Assembly: GCA_921293015.1 (NCBI GenBank)
Contig: OV121090.1
Span: 18,056,304-18,120,303 of the forward strand
DNA from: Phorcus lineatus
Taxonomy: Eukaryota; Mollusca; Gastropoda; Trochida; Trochidae
DNA length: 64,000 nucleotides
Direction of reading: 5' to 3'
Numbering within the stretch: the first letter of the stretch is position 1; every line of letters starts with the position of its first letter. The notes beneath the pieces are model-generated. The model had not been told where the DNA came from. It searched no databases and saw only the letters and a program-made list of their open reading frames with translations. The position numbers and the translations under genes are program-made. Shown here in pieces: positions 47,942-62,510 of this stretch.

Positions 47942-47949
47942 TATATAAA
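47942..47949 (+). promoter_or_regulatory. TATA box of the LamG gene
   Basis: TATATAAA, 145 bp upstream of the ATG at 48094. Transcription would start near 47972-47980, giving a 5' UTR of about 115-120 nt. Confidence 0.65.
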
Positions 47950-48093
47950 GAGGGAAGTATCCTAAGTTGGGCAGTTGAAACTTTCAGCGCTAACTTTTCT
48001 CGTCTGCTTAAGTCAACAACGAGGGCTCACATTGACTGGCAACAGACGTGAAATTTGTTTCAAGGAATTTTTAAAACTTTGAAAGAAGTAGAG

Positions 48094-51000
48094 ATGCAAC
48101 TGTGCTTGAAGGTCGATTTTTTATCAACTTTGGTTGTTTACCTGAGCCTAACCTGGTTTTCGCACGCGGAGTCCAAACGACAATGCAGGGTGAGTATCTT
48201 ATATATGTCACCTGTTAGATCGATTCGTACTCATTGATTTTTTGTCGTTATATCGAGCTTAGGTATTTGACCATTTTACAAACCATGTTTTTGCTCACTT
48301 CAGAAACATACTATTTCTCTATGTAAGCCATGATTTAGTAAAACATTTTATATCATTTTATCTTTAGAAATGGCCATTTTTAGATCATGATAACTTTCAG
48401 GGCGTACTTTGAATGAGAAACTTGGTGTACGAGTAAGGAATATATGCTATTGTGTTTTGGCTGAAATTCTGCCTTATTGATTAATAAGTATAAGAAATAA
48501 CAATAAATATTGTGCTAACTAAAACGGTTAACCAATTAACGACTTTTTAATATGTTCAAACTGAATAAAAGGGACAATTAAACTTACATAAAGTACTATT
48601 TTTTATTCGCCTTTTTTAATTACTTTTTTTAATTAAAACGCAACATGCAATGTCTCTCGCCGTCAGAGAAAATCAAATATGATCGTTCACGGTTTAGTAT
48701 GATTGTAAGTATTTCAGTAAGGCCATATTCACATACAGTTGTGTTGGACATTTTTTCAGGGTGCACATAAGGGGTTCTGGATTTGTAAATAATGTATATA
48801 CGATTTTGACTCAAAGGTTAAAATAGATGTACGTGTAGATAAATGTACTAGTTTAGGGACTTGTTCTGAAAAAATTCTTGGAAATATATAGACATGTGTT
48901 TATAACATGTTTTCATAAGGCTTCATTCTGACGCAAATGTGGCATACCTTATCGGCGAGCGCAGCGAGCTTTATAAGTAGTGTAGCATTGAATCGATTTG
49001 ATCTATTTATGATCGTAGTGTATCACTCTTGCTTTACGCGATTGTTTTGCAGTTCGTTGTGTTAAAGTAGCTTTACTATTACCCTCGTAATATACATGTT
49101 CCATGCCTAAAACATGCAATGTATTATTTTCTTTATGTGCAACAATATTTTACTAATGACGATATAACGTCTAAAGTCTTTTTGAGTAATAGTATACACT
49201 AGGCAAGAATTATTCATTATGGTTTGAAGCAAAGCTGTTATACCAGTTTATCTCTAACGTCAACGCAATACCCATGTCCTTTCGAACAGCACCGTGGCTG
49301 AATACCAGCTTACAACAGACCGAGTTTAGGTTTCATTACAACAGGGATATACTAGCTCATCTAGCTTTATGCGATATTTCATAAAGCAAATAAAACCTAT
49401 TAACTACTTGTACAATTAACAATAAAATCGTAGTCTCTTATTCATATCTATATCATCAATCAATAAAGTAGTGATATTCAATAACGTAGATTGTGATTTT
49501 CTTATATGGAGTTGAACAAGTACGCCAAGTCTTATAACAATAAAAATGCAACCATTTTTTCTGCAAAGGATAGAAAATTGACTTAAACAGAAAGGTCTTT
49601 ATACCAATTTTTTAAAAATGTGTATCACTTTCTACCCTGTTATAATTTGTTGAAGAAAATTAATCAGTCTTGTTTCTGTTCTGCAAAGCAAAGCCTCTTG
49701 ATACTTCATATGTATGTTAAACTGTTTGCAAGGCTCGTGTTTATAAGTACATTTACTCATCTAGACTTACGAGGTCTTTAATGTATACACCCTGAAGCGT
49801 AACGGCCTGAAGTGTTATAACCAGTTTATATGCACTGGGTAAGGTTATTTTGTGCACCTATTCTAACGTACATATTTTTTCAAAGAGCTCTTAAAGCTTA
49901 AAATCGGTGTTACAAAATCTTTTAATCTGTAGATTGCAGTTATAAACGTAGTTTAAACGCAAGGTTCGTAATTTAGATAAAAAAAATTGGCTGTAAAATC
50001 AGATATACTGTATGTTTTGAATCGCTTAAAGTTGTTTTTTATAGAGCTCAAGTAATTGACTATTGGCTTTCTCTATCTGTGTGTAGTGTGCAGCTACTTG
50101 GTTTGTTACAATTGCACTTTAAGGGTTATTTGAATTCATATACACGGTGAGCTTGAATGTTTTATCATACATAATGTTTTGAAGCGCAGTACAGGTTTAA
50201 AAACAGTTTTACAGGTGACAGAACGGCGTCTTTAATCTCTAATAATAGTATGCATCCGTGAGAGCTGTTTGAACGGCGAGTTCAATGTACATTAAGTTAC
50301 TTACTACACGTAGAGTACGGGCTAGCACCTGTGTAGGGTTATGACTAATCAACGACTACCTTTCATATCTGTCAGTATGTCAAATCCTCGGTAAACACGG
50401 ACGAACCCAGGTGCAGTGCATGTTGAAGATACCGTAGTCATTCAATTATAGGATAAGTATGATGTTGATGCACAGTTCATATATAATAAACACTGGCGTT
50501 GCTTAGAAAGTTATTTTAAACGTATCGATGTATAAACAGGATCTCCCCGACAAGTGAAAGATATATCTACATGGTGTTTATTGTGCTGAGATAGTCTTGT
50601 TTAGTATTTATCATATTAGATTAACATTGACTTATGACAAACTTAAAGGCACTAACGCACGCTTATTTTTCGTAACTATAAATAATGCACAGATAATGAA
50701 TTTCTCTCGGTTTTGCTAACAATCCGAGCTCAGGGAATCAGCCATATTAGAAATTCGGAAAATTATGAACGTTATCAGGTTAAAAAGATAATTGATAATG
50801 ACCAGAAGGACTAATTGCAACGTTGCAATAAGTTCGCATGAATAACTCAAATATATTAAGACAATGTAATGGTAGCCGCTCTGGTTAACGAAACAGCTAT
50901 GCTCATTCTGTATATAACAAATCGGTGAAGTTATAGATATAACTTTATTCAGAATAGTTAATCGTTTGCTCTCAGCAAGGAGAGTACGATTTATTCATAA

Positions 51001-54000
51001 GCTTCACATATTTCTAAAAATACGATATGTATATATGACAAAAGTATTGCTTGGCTTTAAAAATGTTGTTATTTTGTTTCGAAAATCTAGAAAAAGTTTC
51101 TCGCTATGTTGGAGATGGATTCGAACAATTATCCAAATCCGAAAACCACAAATTTAATGAATATTAGAAATACGTTGTGTATATATACATATCTTTAAAA
51201 ACATCGAGTGGTTCTTTACAAAAGTAATTTTCAAATGTTTTTTTTTAAAAACCCAATGATAATTTGACTTTCTGGGCAGTGGGCTATGTTATTGGGGAAA
51301 CTACGACACACGCAGCCTAGTCAGTGAGTCACTGGCCAAACTTTGTCCGTGCCTTTAGCATAAGGGTACGGGTAGTCAATAAGATTATATTGGATGCAGT
51401 TTTTTGTGGCTTATCTGACAACTAAACCATCAAAAGTATGTGTCAAAACAGGCGTGGTGCGTTTTATATTTAACCCGTGTCAAACCAGCATCGATTACCT
51501 GATGCTGTTTATATATATAACAAAGTAAAATTCGAAGCAGCATTATTTCACTATTGAAATAAGCTTTTAGCGCATTCTCCTTTGATTTGGTTTTACATAT
51601 ACATGTTTCGGCAAAAATGTGTTTGTTGAAAATTATACTAATATAAAAAATATGTACTAAGTTTGAATATGCCGACTCGCACAGATAAAACCTGATTAGA
51701 AAGTTCTGCTACATTCGGATTTAAGCTAATGCATTCGAGTCTTTAATTATACTATGCTATAGTCGTCTTTGATTTTCAGTGGAAAATAATGTACTATGAG
51801 TTGACGAATGCCTATAGGCTTAAATGAAGTATATCACGATTAACCCGGAAATGTTATTTTTTAAAACACGAAGTTCTATTAATCTTCAGAATATCTTATT
51901 TTGTTTTGATGTAACGCCTGTTATTTACCACGCTTGATTTTTATGAAGCTTTTAAGGCGCTTCGTTGATTATCCAAACGAATTTAAACAAGGTTTGACAT
52001 AGGCGTTCGGGAAACCCTTGCTCTTTTTGCGAGAATTTCATTTGTAAATGTGTATTTTATAGGGTTTTAGTTCACTTTACATATATGGTTCCCCTTCTTC
52101 AAATGGTTAAAGTGAATTTCAATTAAAACCAATAGCGGTATCATACAAAAATAACATACCTATAAATTGATTACTCCAAAATGAAATTGACACTATCAGG
52201 CTTGAAGACCTTCTGGTTTTAGAAATGTTTGCTCGAGAAAACCGTTAATTTCTGCCAGGTATTGTTAATTTCTTCCCTTATTATATAAATGTTCAAAAAC
52301 ATTCTTTAGTTCCAGTCCATTAATACTTTCAGGTTTCATCTCAAAGCTCTTACACAATGTTGTTGCGGACTTTCTTCCTCAAATCACACGAGTAGGCTGA
52401 AGTGAAATAACATTGAAGTCAGTGTGAAATATCGCCTCACCTAACCTTAAACGAAGGACAAGTACCTATCATTGATCTATGTTAATCACAGATCTACTTC
52501 ATATAAGTATATACGTATGAACACTCCTGAAAGAAGTAATAGGCCGTAAAGGTTAAACCTCTCATGTTACGCGCCTCTACCTTTTATTGGTCTTAAGTGG
52601 TCAAGATATACCTGATCGTGTCCGCATTAACTTTCACAGGGTGATAAGGTGTGGAAAAGGCAAACCAATATTGGTGATAATAGGATTACTATTATCGTAG
52701 AAGTACTGTAAAAATACCTGGCCACATTGCAATAGGGTCCTGACGTTACTCGGGGATAATTCCCCTGACAAGCTCGTCGTTGTTGACCGAATAATTTCGC
52801 AATGTTATGAACCTTAGTGCGTACGGTGCTTTCGGGTCACATCGCCATATTTAAGTTCCCTTCATGCAAACTGACGATGACGCAAGGTTTATGAATTAAG
52901 GTTTCGTGGTAATTTAATTTTAAGCCTTCCTCCAATGGAAGTTAAGCATTGATTCATTTTTCTTACACTTCGTGTAGTTTAGAAAATATTGAACAACACA
53001 TATCATAATAGAAGCTAATAAAAACAAAGTAAGATGTTCTGAAGATTATTAAGATTGAGAAATATGTTAAAAACTGATTTGTATTTGTAAGGTGTTACAG
53101 TTCTTCGAAACTGCTTAAATAGTAGCAAGGTCGTCTCATTCCATTTAAAGCAAATGGCTAGGGTTTTTCAAAGAGAAAAACAAACTTAGAAATATAAACA
53201 CAATCATCATAAAATTCGAGTTGACATCAAAATCGACAGTCGTCAATATCCGTACTATATGCACAGAAAAAAAGTACAATGTGCCGGAGCCTTGGAATCC
53301 TTTTATATTTGACCCTTTTTAACCACATATCCTTGCGATAAATAAACACACCCCTCAAATCTATGAACATTTAGACATGAAAGGTAAAACCCGAGGGTTT
53401 ATTACCCAGAACTACAGAGATAATCCGAGATTTCCTCTGTTGTATGCGGTTATGTCTTTCCCAAGTGGTCTTGACGTTGGCCCGGGCCGTTCATCCCAAA
53501 CTATTGCTTCGATTGTTTTCAAGAAACGCACAAACACTCCCTTGGTTTATCAGTTTCTTACAAGCTTATAAAGAAAAATACCTTTATCTTCAAAGAAAAC
53601 CAAAATTATCGGTCTCAACTTATATTCCCAGTTTCAAACTATGACTTGAATATTGTCATCGGAGAGAATACGTGTGAGGTCGAAATTCGGATATTGGTCA
53701 CGTGACCATGATTCTCGATAGGCAGAGGTTTTGAAAGTTTTATGTTGACAATAATATCGTACATCGAATTTGATAGATTTTGGCCTCGACTGGAAATATC
53801 CGAATCAGTTAACGTATACATTTACAAAAAACAATGATAACATAAACATGTCAAACGAGACTTGAAAACCTTTGAGTGGGTGATTTATAAAAGTGATGAA
53901 TGTCCGGATAAGCAATTGTAGATAATGTTTATATTTATTCAAAATGATAGATTCATAGAAATAATGCACATTTACTATCCTTAATAATTCGTATCCACGG

Positions 54001-57000
54001 AAACGCTATGGCCTCACTATACACACACGACCAAAAACTTTGAAACAAACCTTTTACAAACTCAATCTTGATTCTCCCACGCTTATGCTAACGATTTAGC
54101 TGTGTTCGGGCTTTCTCAATCAATGCGCAAAGCAGGTCCTTTTGCAGTGATTTTGTATTCAGTTGTAAACCTGTTATGAATAAAGATTTTTGTGCCAACA
54201 TTATTTAATATTTAGCAAAACGCTTTGAAGCATCAATGATTTTTTATCATTTGCTGCATTGGTCGTCTGTATATATAGGTGACGGATAATATTTGGTGGT
54301 GTGTTTAGAGATTACAAATCATAATACGTTAAAGTCTCAAGAATACTGAACCTATTAGTTTTAAAGGTCCTGCTCTCATAGTTTTATAGCCTCGATATCA
54401 TATATGAGATAAACGCGTTTCACTAATTATTTGAAAAATCGCCCATGCCATTTCCATAGACCTATCGAGACAAATTTAATTGTACCAAGTGATGTGCCCA
54501 TATTAAGTTAAATTGTTTACTCAGGTTGACGTGGCTGTATAGTCATAAACGCCCTCCGGTGTTAAAGTTTTGCAACAGTTTGTTGCAAACACGAGATAAA
54601 CCACACAAATACTACATCAATAAAGAAAAATTGTATATTTTTATTCATAAAGGGTATTTATAAACCGCTCTCAATTGTTTTTTAAGGTTAGATAGACATC
54701 CGAGTTATAACATCTTCTGCTCATTAATATAAAATTAAAGTACATTTTTGCATTTGAAATCATTTCTGCATTTGAAATCATTTCGTACCTCTGAATCGTT
54801 CGTATTTACTTTCGTATTTCAATATCAAAGTAGAATCCTTTTGCATCATGTTGAAATACAGAAATCTGAGATTAAGACATGCAAGTATGTGTGACGCTTT
54901 CTGCAGTTCATTATGACGGCAGGGAGCACATCTGTATTGGAAGTCACGTCCCTTTATTATCTTTCAACTGCAAATGTGCAATTTGATTCTCCAACTGGCG
55001 TCATCTCAGCTTGTTTAGCAAGCGGGGGAGGGGATTAGCGGAAATAACATCAAACGATTCGGTGTAAAACGCAGGAAATTCGACGATAAAGAAGCCAGAT
55101 TGTCATTAACCTATTGCCACGACGCCCTTAAAGAGATTTGCTTAACAAACCGCAATATCTTTTCCATTGTAATTTGCAAAAATGTTACCTTTGGTATTTG
55201 ATAGCTAATTCCGTTTATATCCTTTGAACTGACTGTGATCGTAATGATATTCAGTTTTGCATTCGTGCAAGAAAATGAGATTTACATATTCACTGGTTGA
55301 CATATCAGGGAAGCTCTGTTTTAGCTTAAAGACCTACATAGCATTTAAAGGTGATACATTTGCCCTTTACTAATGCCTTTCAATAAGTCTATCGAACATA
55401 CGTGTCCAATCAAGCCTTTTATATGAGATGGATGTAGAAGTTGGACATTACAAAACCATGTTATATATAATACGTTTGACTGATTATGGCTAGCTTATGT
55501 TTTGTAAAACTAAAGTTTGTGTTCAGGATACTATGACAATTGTTAAATGAATAGATATCTTTTTTAGTTAAAATACCCTTGTTCATCAGCGTATTTGTAT
55601 CTGAAGAGCTTCTAGCCTTCTACAATACCTATATACCTACATACACACAACTTACATACTTACTTACTTTGTCATTCTGAAAACTTATTTTTATATACTT
55701 TTATTTTCAGAATTCCCAGATCGACATAATGTCTTCGGCGGGTGTTAAAATTGAACCTGTTTCTATAAGTAGAGTCGTCCTACCAAGACTTTCAAAAACA
55801 TTTAGCAGCGATGGGTAAGTTTCATACAACTACTAAATAAAAGGTATACCAAACAAAAAACTGTAAACCTATGCATAGAGGTTATCATCAATTAGAAACT
55901 TATTAGAAAATGCTTATTGGGCAATCTGTTGCTTTCCCATACATTATCGGGTCGTTATTTACATCTTGAATTAATGTTATGCAAACATAATCCTTGAAAT
56001 AATTATCATTTGACACAAAACCCTCTGCATGCTTTGTTAAATAATTGTTCATTAATTTCAGGCATAAACTGACTTTCGAGTTTAAAACGACAAAACCTTC
56101 CGGTTTGTTGTTTTATGGGAAACAACCTGGTCATCCCAGAACGAGGCTAATAGCTCTCCAGATGGTTGATGGGATGCTTTTCTTCACGATAAGATGTCCG
56201 TCAGCGGATGTGGAACTAAGACTTCCTCTTCGGGCACGAATAGACGACGGCGAATGGCATACGGTAAGTTCTCGAACAGTCCGAACAGAATCAATCTTGT
56301 TCTGAGGAATAAAAGTTTTAAAGAACTGTCCATAACAGAGTCAAGACTTCATCGCATTGGTCTTCCATTGGCTTCGTGCAAAAATTGTACATTTACCATC
56401 TTCCCATGAAAATGTCAGATCGTAACTCCAGCCGGATGTTTTTGGAAATAGCAATACACAGAGTGACCCTTTGAATGCTCAATGTTCAACATGTAAGAAA
56501 CTCTTCTACGTTTCCTATTGGTTTACATGCTAATAATGTTTGATACGTTAGCAATATATATTGTTTGAATTTAGACGAAGATTATCTTGAGCTCTAGCGT
56601 TGAGAATTTAAGCATATGCAATACTTACAAAGGAAAAACAAGATCGAACAAACATGCAACTTTTTTTTTATGATTTGTTGTTATGAATCAACAGAAATGT
56701 CATTCAGTAAAATTGCTGTTTTTGGATACATCTTATTCACTTTTGTTCATACAACATAGCTTCTATTTCGCCAACATGATATTAATGAACAATATAACCT
56801 ACGCATAATTGTGACATAACTTGAAAGTTGAAAGAGCATATTTGTCGGTGTATTTCTTCTCCCAGTGTATGAAAGATGTATGGTTTCATAATATTGGCCC
56901 GAATATATTGTAGGCATTGAAAACCTAAATACACATGATCCCATCGAATATAGATGCCTCAAAGTCGAATTGTTCCATTTAGTGTCAATATGGTTGATGA

Positions 57001-58656
57001 ATGTGGATTGATTGAAACCACAGCTTCCGTGTAGGAGGAGGATTTATTATGATGCTATATGCATCAAAATGACAAACCATTTCCGTTAATTAGCTTATAA
57101 TGACTTCTAATCATTTCAGCATGACGACAATGATTCTGAAGGAAATGATTAGGTTTCATATCATTGTTTACGGCATTTCATAAGAAACATTATCAATGAC
57201 TGCAAGAATATATTGTCACAACATTTCACAACTATAATAGCTAATCGATTCTCTCCTCACAATGCATAAGCAAGACTTATCTTCTGCTAACCCCTGTCAC
57301 GAGTAGGCTACTTTCTGGGCTGGCGATGTCACCAGATTTGAGTTTATTTTCCTGTTATTGTTGAGAAGTCTGAATTCTGACTCCGGTGCGATGCGCAAAT
57401 ATTTCTGAAATATCGCCCACCTTTAACAGAGGTTGGCGTGGAAAGGTATGCCTTAAGTTCATGTTAGATAATGAACCAAAAGTATAACCTCAAATACAAG
57501 AATGTCCCAAAGAATTTCATTTTTACAAGATGAACACCGTTAAATAACCTTCAAACTTGAAGTTAAAAAATCTTCACGTGCTTCATTGGTATAAGAATGA
57601 CGATCCACCGTCAGAGACGAAAACAACCTCATCCTTTATCAACCTAATCCTCGATGCTTATGCATGTCTTTCAATTTAAAAAAAAAGCTATTGACACTCT
57701 CTAATTCCTGCTTATTACTTGAGACAAACCTGTCCAAGTTAAAGCCCACATAAATACATATAACAATGCATTTGAACAAGTTCGGAAGTTCTTGATGTTT
57801 CATGTCCATTCGCTTTTCCAGATCGAGTTTCGACGGAGAGGAAGAAAGGGATACATCACTTTGGACGGCAAACCCTACTTCCGGCGTTATCCGGCCACAT
57901 GCAGACTGACGTCATTCGTTTTCGGCGGCCTTGACCAAGTGGACAACTACGCCCTTAGACCCATACTGGTAAGTTGCTATGGTAACTTGATATGGATTAA
58001 TGAATTTTGTTTCGTTGCAACAAATCATCCATGTCAAAGAAATTTGGTACTTTTGATGGAAAGGTCAGATCAAGCCAGGGTCCGACCTTAGGATGAATTG
58101 TCTTGTAATGCATGAAACAACTAAATCTCCTTCTATATGAAATCAAATCTGACATTAATGGTTTAAACATTTGGTGGTGTCCAATCGTCACCATAGACAT
58201 GGGAAATTTCGAAATAAACGAGTAACTTGATCATATACCACCATGGTAATTGACGTAGGTTACTGTACTGAGCCCAATTGGCCGATTCTGGTTCCATTAG
58301 GCAATGCACTATCTTTTCATGGTTATTCGAAATACCTATGTACCATACGTGTATCCAAGGCCTACTGTGTGACGGAGAACACATCGTCATAGTCGCAGAT
58401 AGTGTTGAACCTCATAGAATACCATATTGGCTCTATTGCAGTTTTGTTAGAGGACATCCCAAGGTTAAGATTGTCAATTTATAATGTATGTCCATGTCAG
58501 CACATTGCAAACTAAGACCTATGATTTAACACGTCTGTAATTGCATTGCAGAGACTCGGTGATTATGGACATTTCGACGGCTGTATGCGTGGCCTTCACC
58601 TCAACCTTGACCTCAAATCTTTACCAAAATACTACGCCGTGTCGAGCTGTAGCTAA
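48094..58656 (+). CDS. Secreted single laminin-G domain protein (217 aa, five exons)
   Basis: Coding exons are 48094-48189, 55711-55814, 56062-56263, 57822-57968 and 58552-58656. They join to 654 nt and end in TAA. All introns are GT-AG, with phases 0, 2, 0 and 0, and intron 1 is 7.5 kb. Exon 1 encodes a signal peptide (FLSTLVVYLSLTWFSHAES, residues 9-27) with a dibasic KR just after. Exon 3 holds the laminin-G core: LTFEFKTTKPSGLLFYG, then LIALQMVDGMLFFTI, then LPLRARIDDGEWHT. Exon 4 has a very basic strand (IEFRRRGRKGY, a possible heparin-binding patch) and SFVFGGLDQ. Exon 5 closes the domain with DGCMRGLHLNLDLKSL and a final SSCS. Cys194 and Cys216 are the usual C-terminal LamG disulfide. 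There is no EGF repeat, transmembrane segment or second LamG. The product is probably extracellular-matrix or secreted; its ligand is unknown. I cannot assign it to a named family. Confidence 0.9.
48190..55710 (+). other. Intron 1 of the LamG gene
   Basis: GTGAGT donor at 48190 and TTATTTTCAG acceptor at 55701-55710. No nested gene recognised. Complex, repeat-free stretches at about 52700-52900 and 54880-55130 stand out against the AT-rich background and could be enhancers (inference). Confidence 0.6.
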
Positions 58657-60150
58657 AGACCTTTCGACAGAGCCGAAGAGAAAAGAATCTAGCCCGACAA
58701 CCGTGCAACTTTAGTTTGTCATGCGGGGCTGTTACGGCTCCAGCCAGTTAGGAGTTTGACCGGTTCCATTCTGATCAACCGGGACGGACTTACCCGAGAA
58801 GGGTTGAAAAGATTTCAAAGCGCTGAGAGATTCGAAACGACACCGCTATAGTCGCATCGGCGCCGTTCCATCAAACAAACCCCGTGCTTGTGTGACCGCC
58901 ATCTTCAACTCGACCTTGACCTTGCTCCTCAAGGCCACCGCAAGTCGTTTTCAAAGCGTCACGCCAATCAAGTCCTGGCGTCCAATTGCCGTCCATGTCG
59001 ATATTCAGCTTTAGAGGGTTGCCGTTTAAACCCGCCATATCATTTTAATAATTCCTTTGCATATCCACTTCTCAATGCTAGTTGAACTGCCATTGACTCA
59101 ATGAACTCATTAATGCCATTCAATTTATTTTCAAATTTAAGCACAGTGAAAGTGTGGACAAGAAAAAAGACCAGACAGGGCGTTCCATTTCATTCCATAC
59201 TAACTTTTATGAGAGAAATGAATTCAGATTAGAAATTATAAGCCAAGCGTTTCTAGAATTCTTATTGGACCAATAGTCTCATTGCACGAAACATCCTTAA
59301 ATTACCTGTTATATATTCATATTCTATTGATGTTATTTATCCATGTTTTTAAGATATTCTATATATACTGTGTAGATCTGGAACCTGCAAACGTGAGAAT
59401 CTTTACAATATATTATTTTAACAAACGGATTACATAAAGCTATACGTGATCATCTAGTTGCCATTCATAAAATGAACATTTCTTTTCAAATCTACTCAAC
59501 TCTCATATATTGTTTTATTTTCATATTTTGCTTAAAAATAATTATTTGAACCAGACACTCTGTGAAGACAGAAAAAAGGGTACAGGCGGTCTGATACTGA
59601 GTCAAACCAGCTTTGCTTTTTCAATATTTACATTTTTCAAAGTTTCAAATTTATAATATCCAATTTGATGAACCTGGGATGTTTAATATAAATTACTGTA
59701 TTCCCATTGGTCTATACAAATGTCATGGAAACCACCATTTCGACGCTGATTGGTGATGGTTAATGAAATTACAAACTAAAGCGCACTGCGATCTCGTGCA
59801 TCGGAAAACGTCGAAATGGTTTAACCAACTCTTTGAAGGAATGTTAGGTGCGTCAGAGATTTATATAATTGTACACAGAAACTTTGTGTAAATGACACTA
59901 TTTACAAGAATATTATGTATTTGAACGAGAAGAATGAAATGTTTGCAAAGATTTACTTGTTGGGGACGATTTGACATCGTCTGAATTGTATCTGTGATAA
60001 TAGACAACTCGATGTAGTTTTTATTGTAATTGTGAATAATATCATTACAGTCGTTGCATTGTGAATCAAATGTCTAGCTTTTGTTGAGATTTTGTAAAGA
60101 TATTTACATTATGCCATTATATGTAATAAACTGTCCATGTAAAAAGAGTC
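58657..60150 (+). other. 3' UTR of the LamG gene
   Basis: An AATAAA at 60125-60130 (TGTAATAAACTG) is the first convincing plus-strand poly(A) signal after the stop, which gives a 3' UTR of about 1.5 kb. The first 400 bases (58660-59060) are clearly richer in GC and CpG than the flanks, yet stops appear in every plus-strand frame. Confidence 0.5.
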
Positions 60151-62200
60151 TCTTGTCATGTAGATCCTAATCGTTTATAGCAGATTTCAGATTTCATCCA
60201 AAAACATATTTTCCTTTGTAAGGACAGCACACTTACGATTCATTCTCAACTCTTATCCTCAAGGACTAAAGCATCAATCCTGTCGTCATCGATATTAGTT
60301 TGTTCTATTAAAAAGCAGGTACACAAATAAACTGCCTAAAGGAAGCACATCCTAAGAAAACATCCAAAGCACCATATTTAATATCTCAATGCATCCCTTA
60401 AACCTCATAGTGCATCATCAAATCGCCAAATGCATCTGTCTTGGTCAGAGAATCAGCTCTTTCATACTCCTAGATTACCCAGCATGTTTTTCTGGTGATA
60501 CATAACGTCAAATAAGGCTAAACTTGACTAATACGATCAATTCAATCTCATTGAAAACAAACAGAACATCATGTTCGTACCACGCTTCATTTCTGATCGA
60601 TCAGGGCACTCGTCCATAGGGAAATGTCAAATCGTGGCGATGGCTTTTTAGCCTCATCGCTGATTGGCTGAAGTGCAAAGGTCATCTGACACAACCTAAA
60701 TGAGATCAGAAACGCAGGGAGGTATGAGTGATAGTGTCTATCAAAGTTCAACGAGAAATGTTAAATTTTATATGGGCTTGATCGGAGTTTGGCGATCAAA
60801 GAAGTACATTAAATATCCATCATTGTTGAAAGAACTCATGTTAATGTTGCATGAGCTGCACGTGCTAGGTTGTTTTTTTCTACCTTACAGAAACCATGCA
60901 CGAGAAACACGTGATAGTGGCCCGTTAACAGTCAGAAACTTTCGCGATCGCACGATCTCCATATGTTTATTTGAGAAAAAAATAAGGTTGCCGACTTAAA
61001 CACCTGCAGATAGAAATTATCGTTTCTCGTGCATAATCATATATTTAAATGCCTTAGGCAAGAAAGTGTATATTCCAATGAGAACGTCGGAAGTTATTTC
61101 CAATACACCACAAACAAAATATAGACGAATGAGCTGACTGACTGTGAACGAACATAATTTGAGTATTTCATGGCAAATGTTTCTTGAAGTAACCTAGTCT
61201 ATAATTTTGAAGAATGTTTTGTATCCGCTACAACCCAACTCTGGTGAAAATATAACTCTAGATATTGGACATGGGTCAAATTATTATTTAAGTTATTTTT
61301 TGCAAAACCAAGACATTGGTTTCCCTGAAAGCCAAAATTAAGAATTTTATTTAGAAACCTCATGAGTAACACCTAAGATATTCTTATCTTTAATATGCTT
61401 ATGACTTTGATATTAAACCATGACATGCAAAAGACATGTACATGTAAGCTAAACATCAATACTCATATATCAGGTAAACCTTTGACAAACTGATGAGCAA
61501 CACCTTAAATATTTCACCTGTCAATCAAGGTGATTTTCACCTGTGACTCACCCTGATATGAATCACAATCTACACAGGTAGATATACGGGTTTGATTGAA
61601 GGTGAAAGTAGGTGGCAAGATCATATTTCAAAAGATTTGCGGAACAAGTCGCCTGTAAAAATCACAAAAAAATGAATAAAAGGTATGCGTGACACAACTC
61701 TAGGTCATCAAAGGGAATAATGTTTTACCCTCTATATGATGTAACCCCTGGAAATATATGGAGCTAACGCGTACACAAAATAGCTGGCGAAAAGATTCAC
61801 CAAGGACGAAAAGGTTTTATACGAGATGACATCATACCTGATTTGGTAACTGGAAATTTTAAAGCAACCACTTTCTAAATGGCAGTCAGACCATCCTCGA
61901 ATCGGAAGGTTTACCCTGGATTATCGAGGACATACGTATATTCCCCCGTATTTGTACAAATGGTGAAATGGCTCATCGAACGTCAGAAAACATACAATTT
62001 TCTCCAAAAATAGATCTGAGATTGAAGACACTTGATTTTGAAGTTACATCCTCTTCGAGGTCTTACGATGATTATTTTCATAGGCGTAGCAACACTTCAA
62101 ACGTTTGGGCTGGGGTAAGGGGCGCTTTATTTCATTTAAGTAATAAGTCAGGAGAGAGGTGGGGTGAAGTGGGCTAGTATAGGCCTATGCGTTTTGTCTC
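60151..62200. other. Intergenic, no gene seen
   Basis: A 99-codon ORF (60700-60999) has no recognisable domain. AGGTGATTTTCACCTGTGA and related short inverted words occur near 61530. Nothing else stood out. Confidence 0.35.
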
Positions 62201-62399
62201 GATGTCTAATTGAGTTGTGGGGTAATACAGGGTTTAACGCCGCTTTCAAATGTATTCCACTTATATCGCGGCTGCTATTATTATTGCCGGGAAAAAGCCT
62301 GCAACACCAATGTGGCTATGCATTGCGGTGAAACCTGCGAGCAGCGGCTGAACTAGCGAACCATGGGTGGTACTGCACTGAATTTCAATGTAGCATTGC

Positions 62400-62510
62400 A
62401 CCCAAACCTGACAGCGTGTAGAACAGTTCTCTACTGCAGACAAACTTGCTGAGGACCTCTTGATCCGAAGCCGAACGCGAATACCACTGCGCTATCCCGA
62501 TCCCTAATGT
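62400..62510 (-). repeat. tRNA-derived SINE remnant
   Basis: The minus strand reads GGGATCGGGATAGCGCAGTGG, with a polymerase III A-box-like TAGCGCAGTGG. After GTATTCGCGTTCGGCTTCGG comes ATCAAGAGGTCC, where a tRNA would lead into its B box; the B box itself has decayed. The body may continue to about 62230. It is not a functional tRNA gene. Confidence 0.55.
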
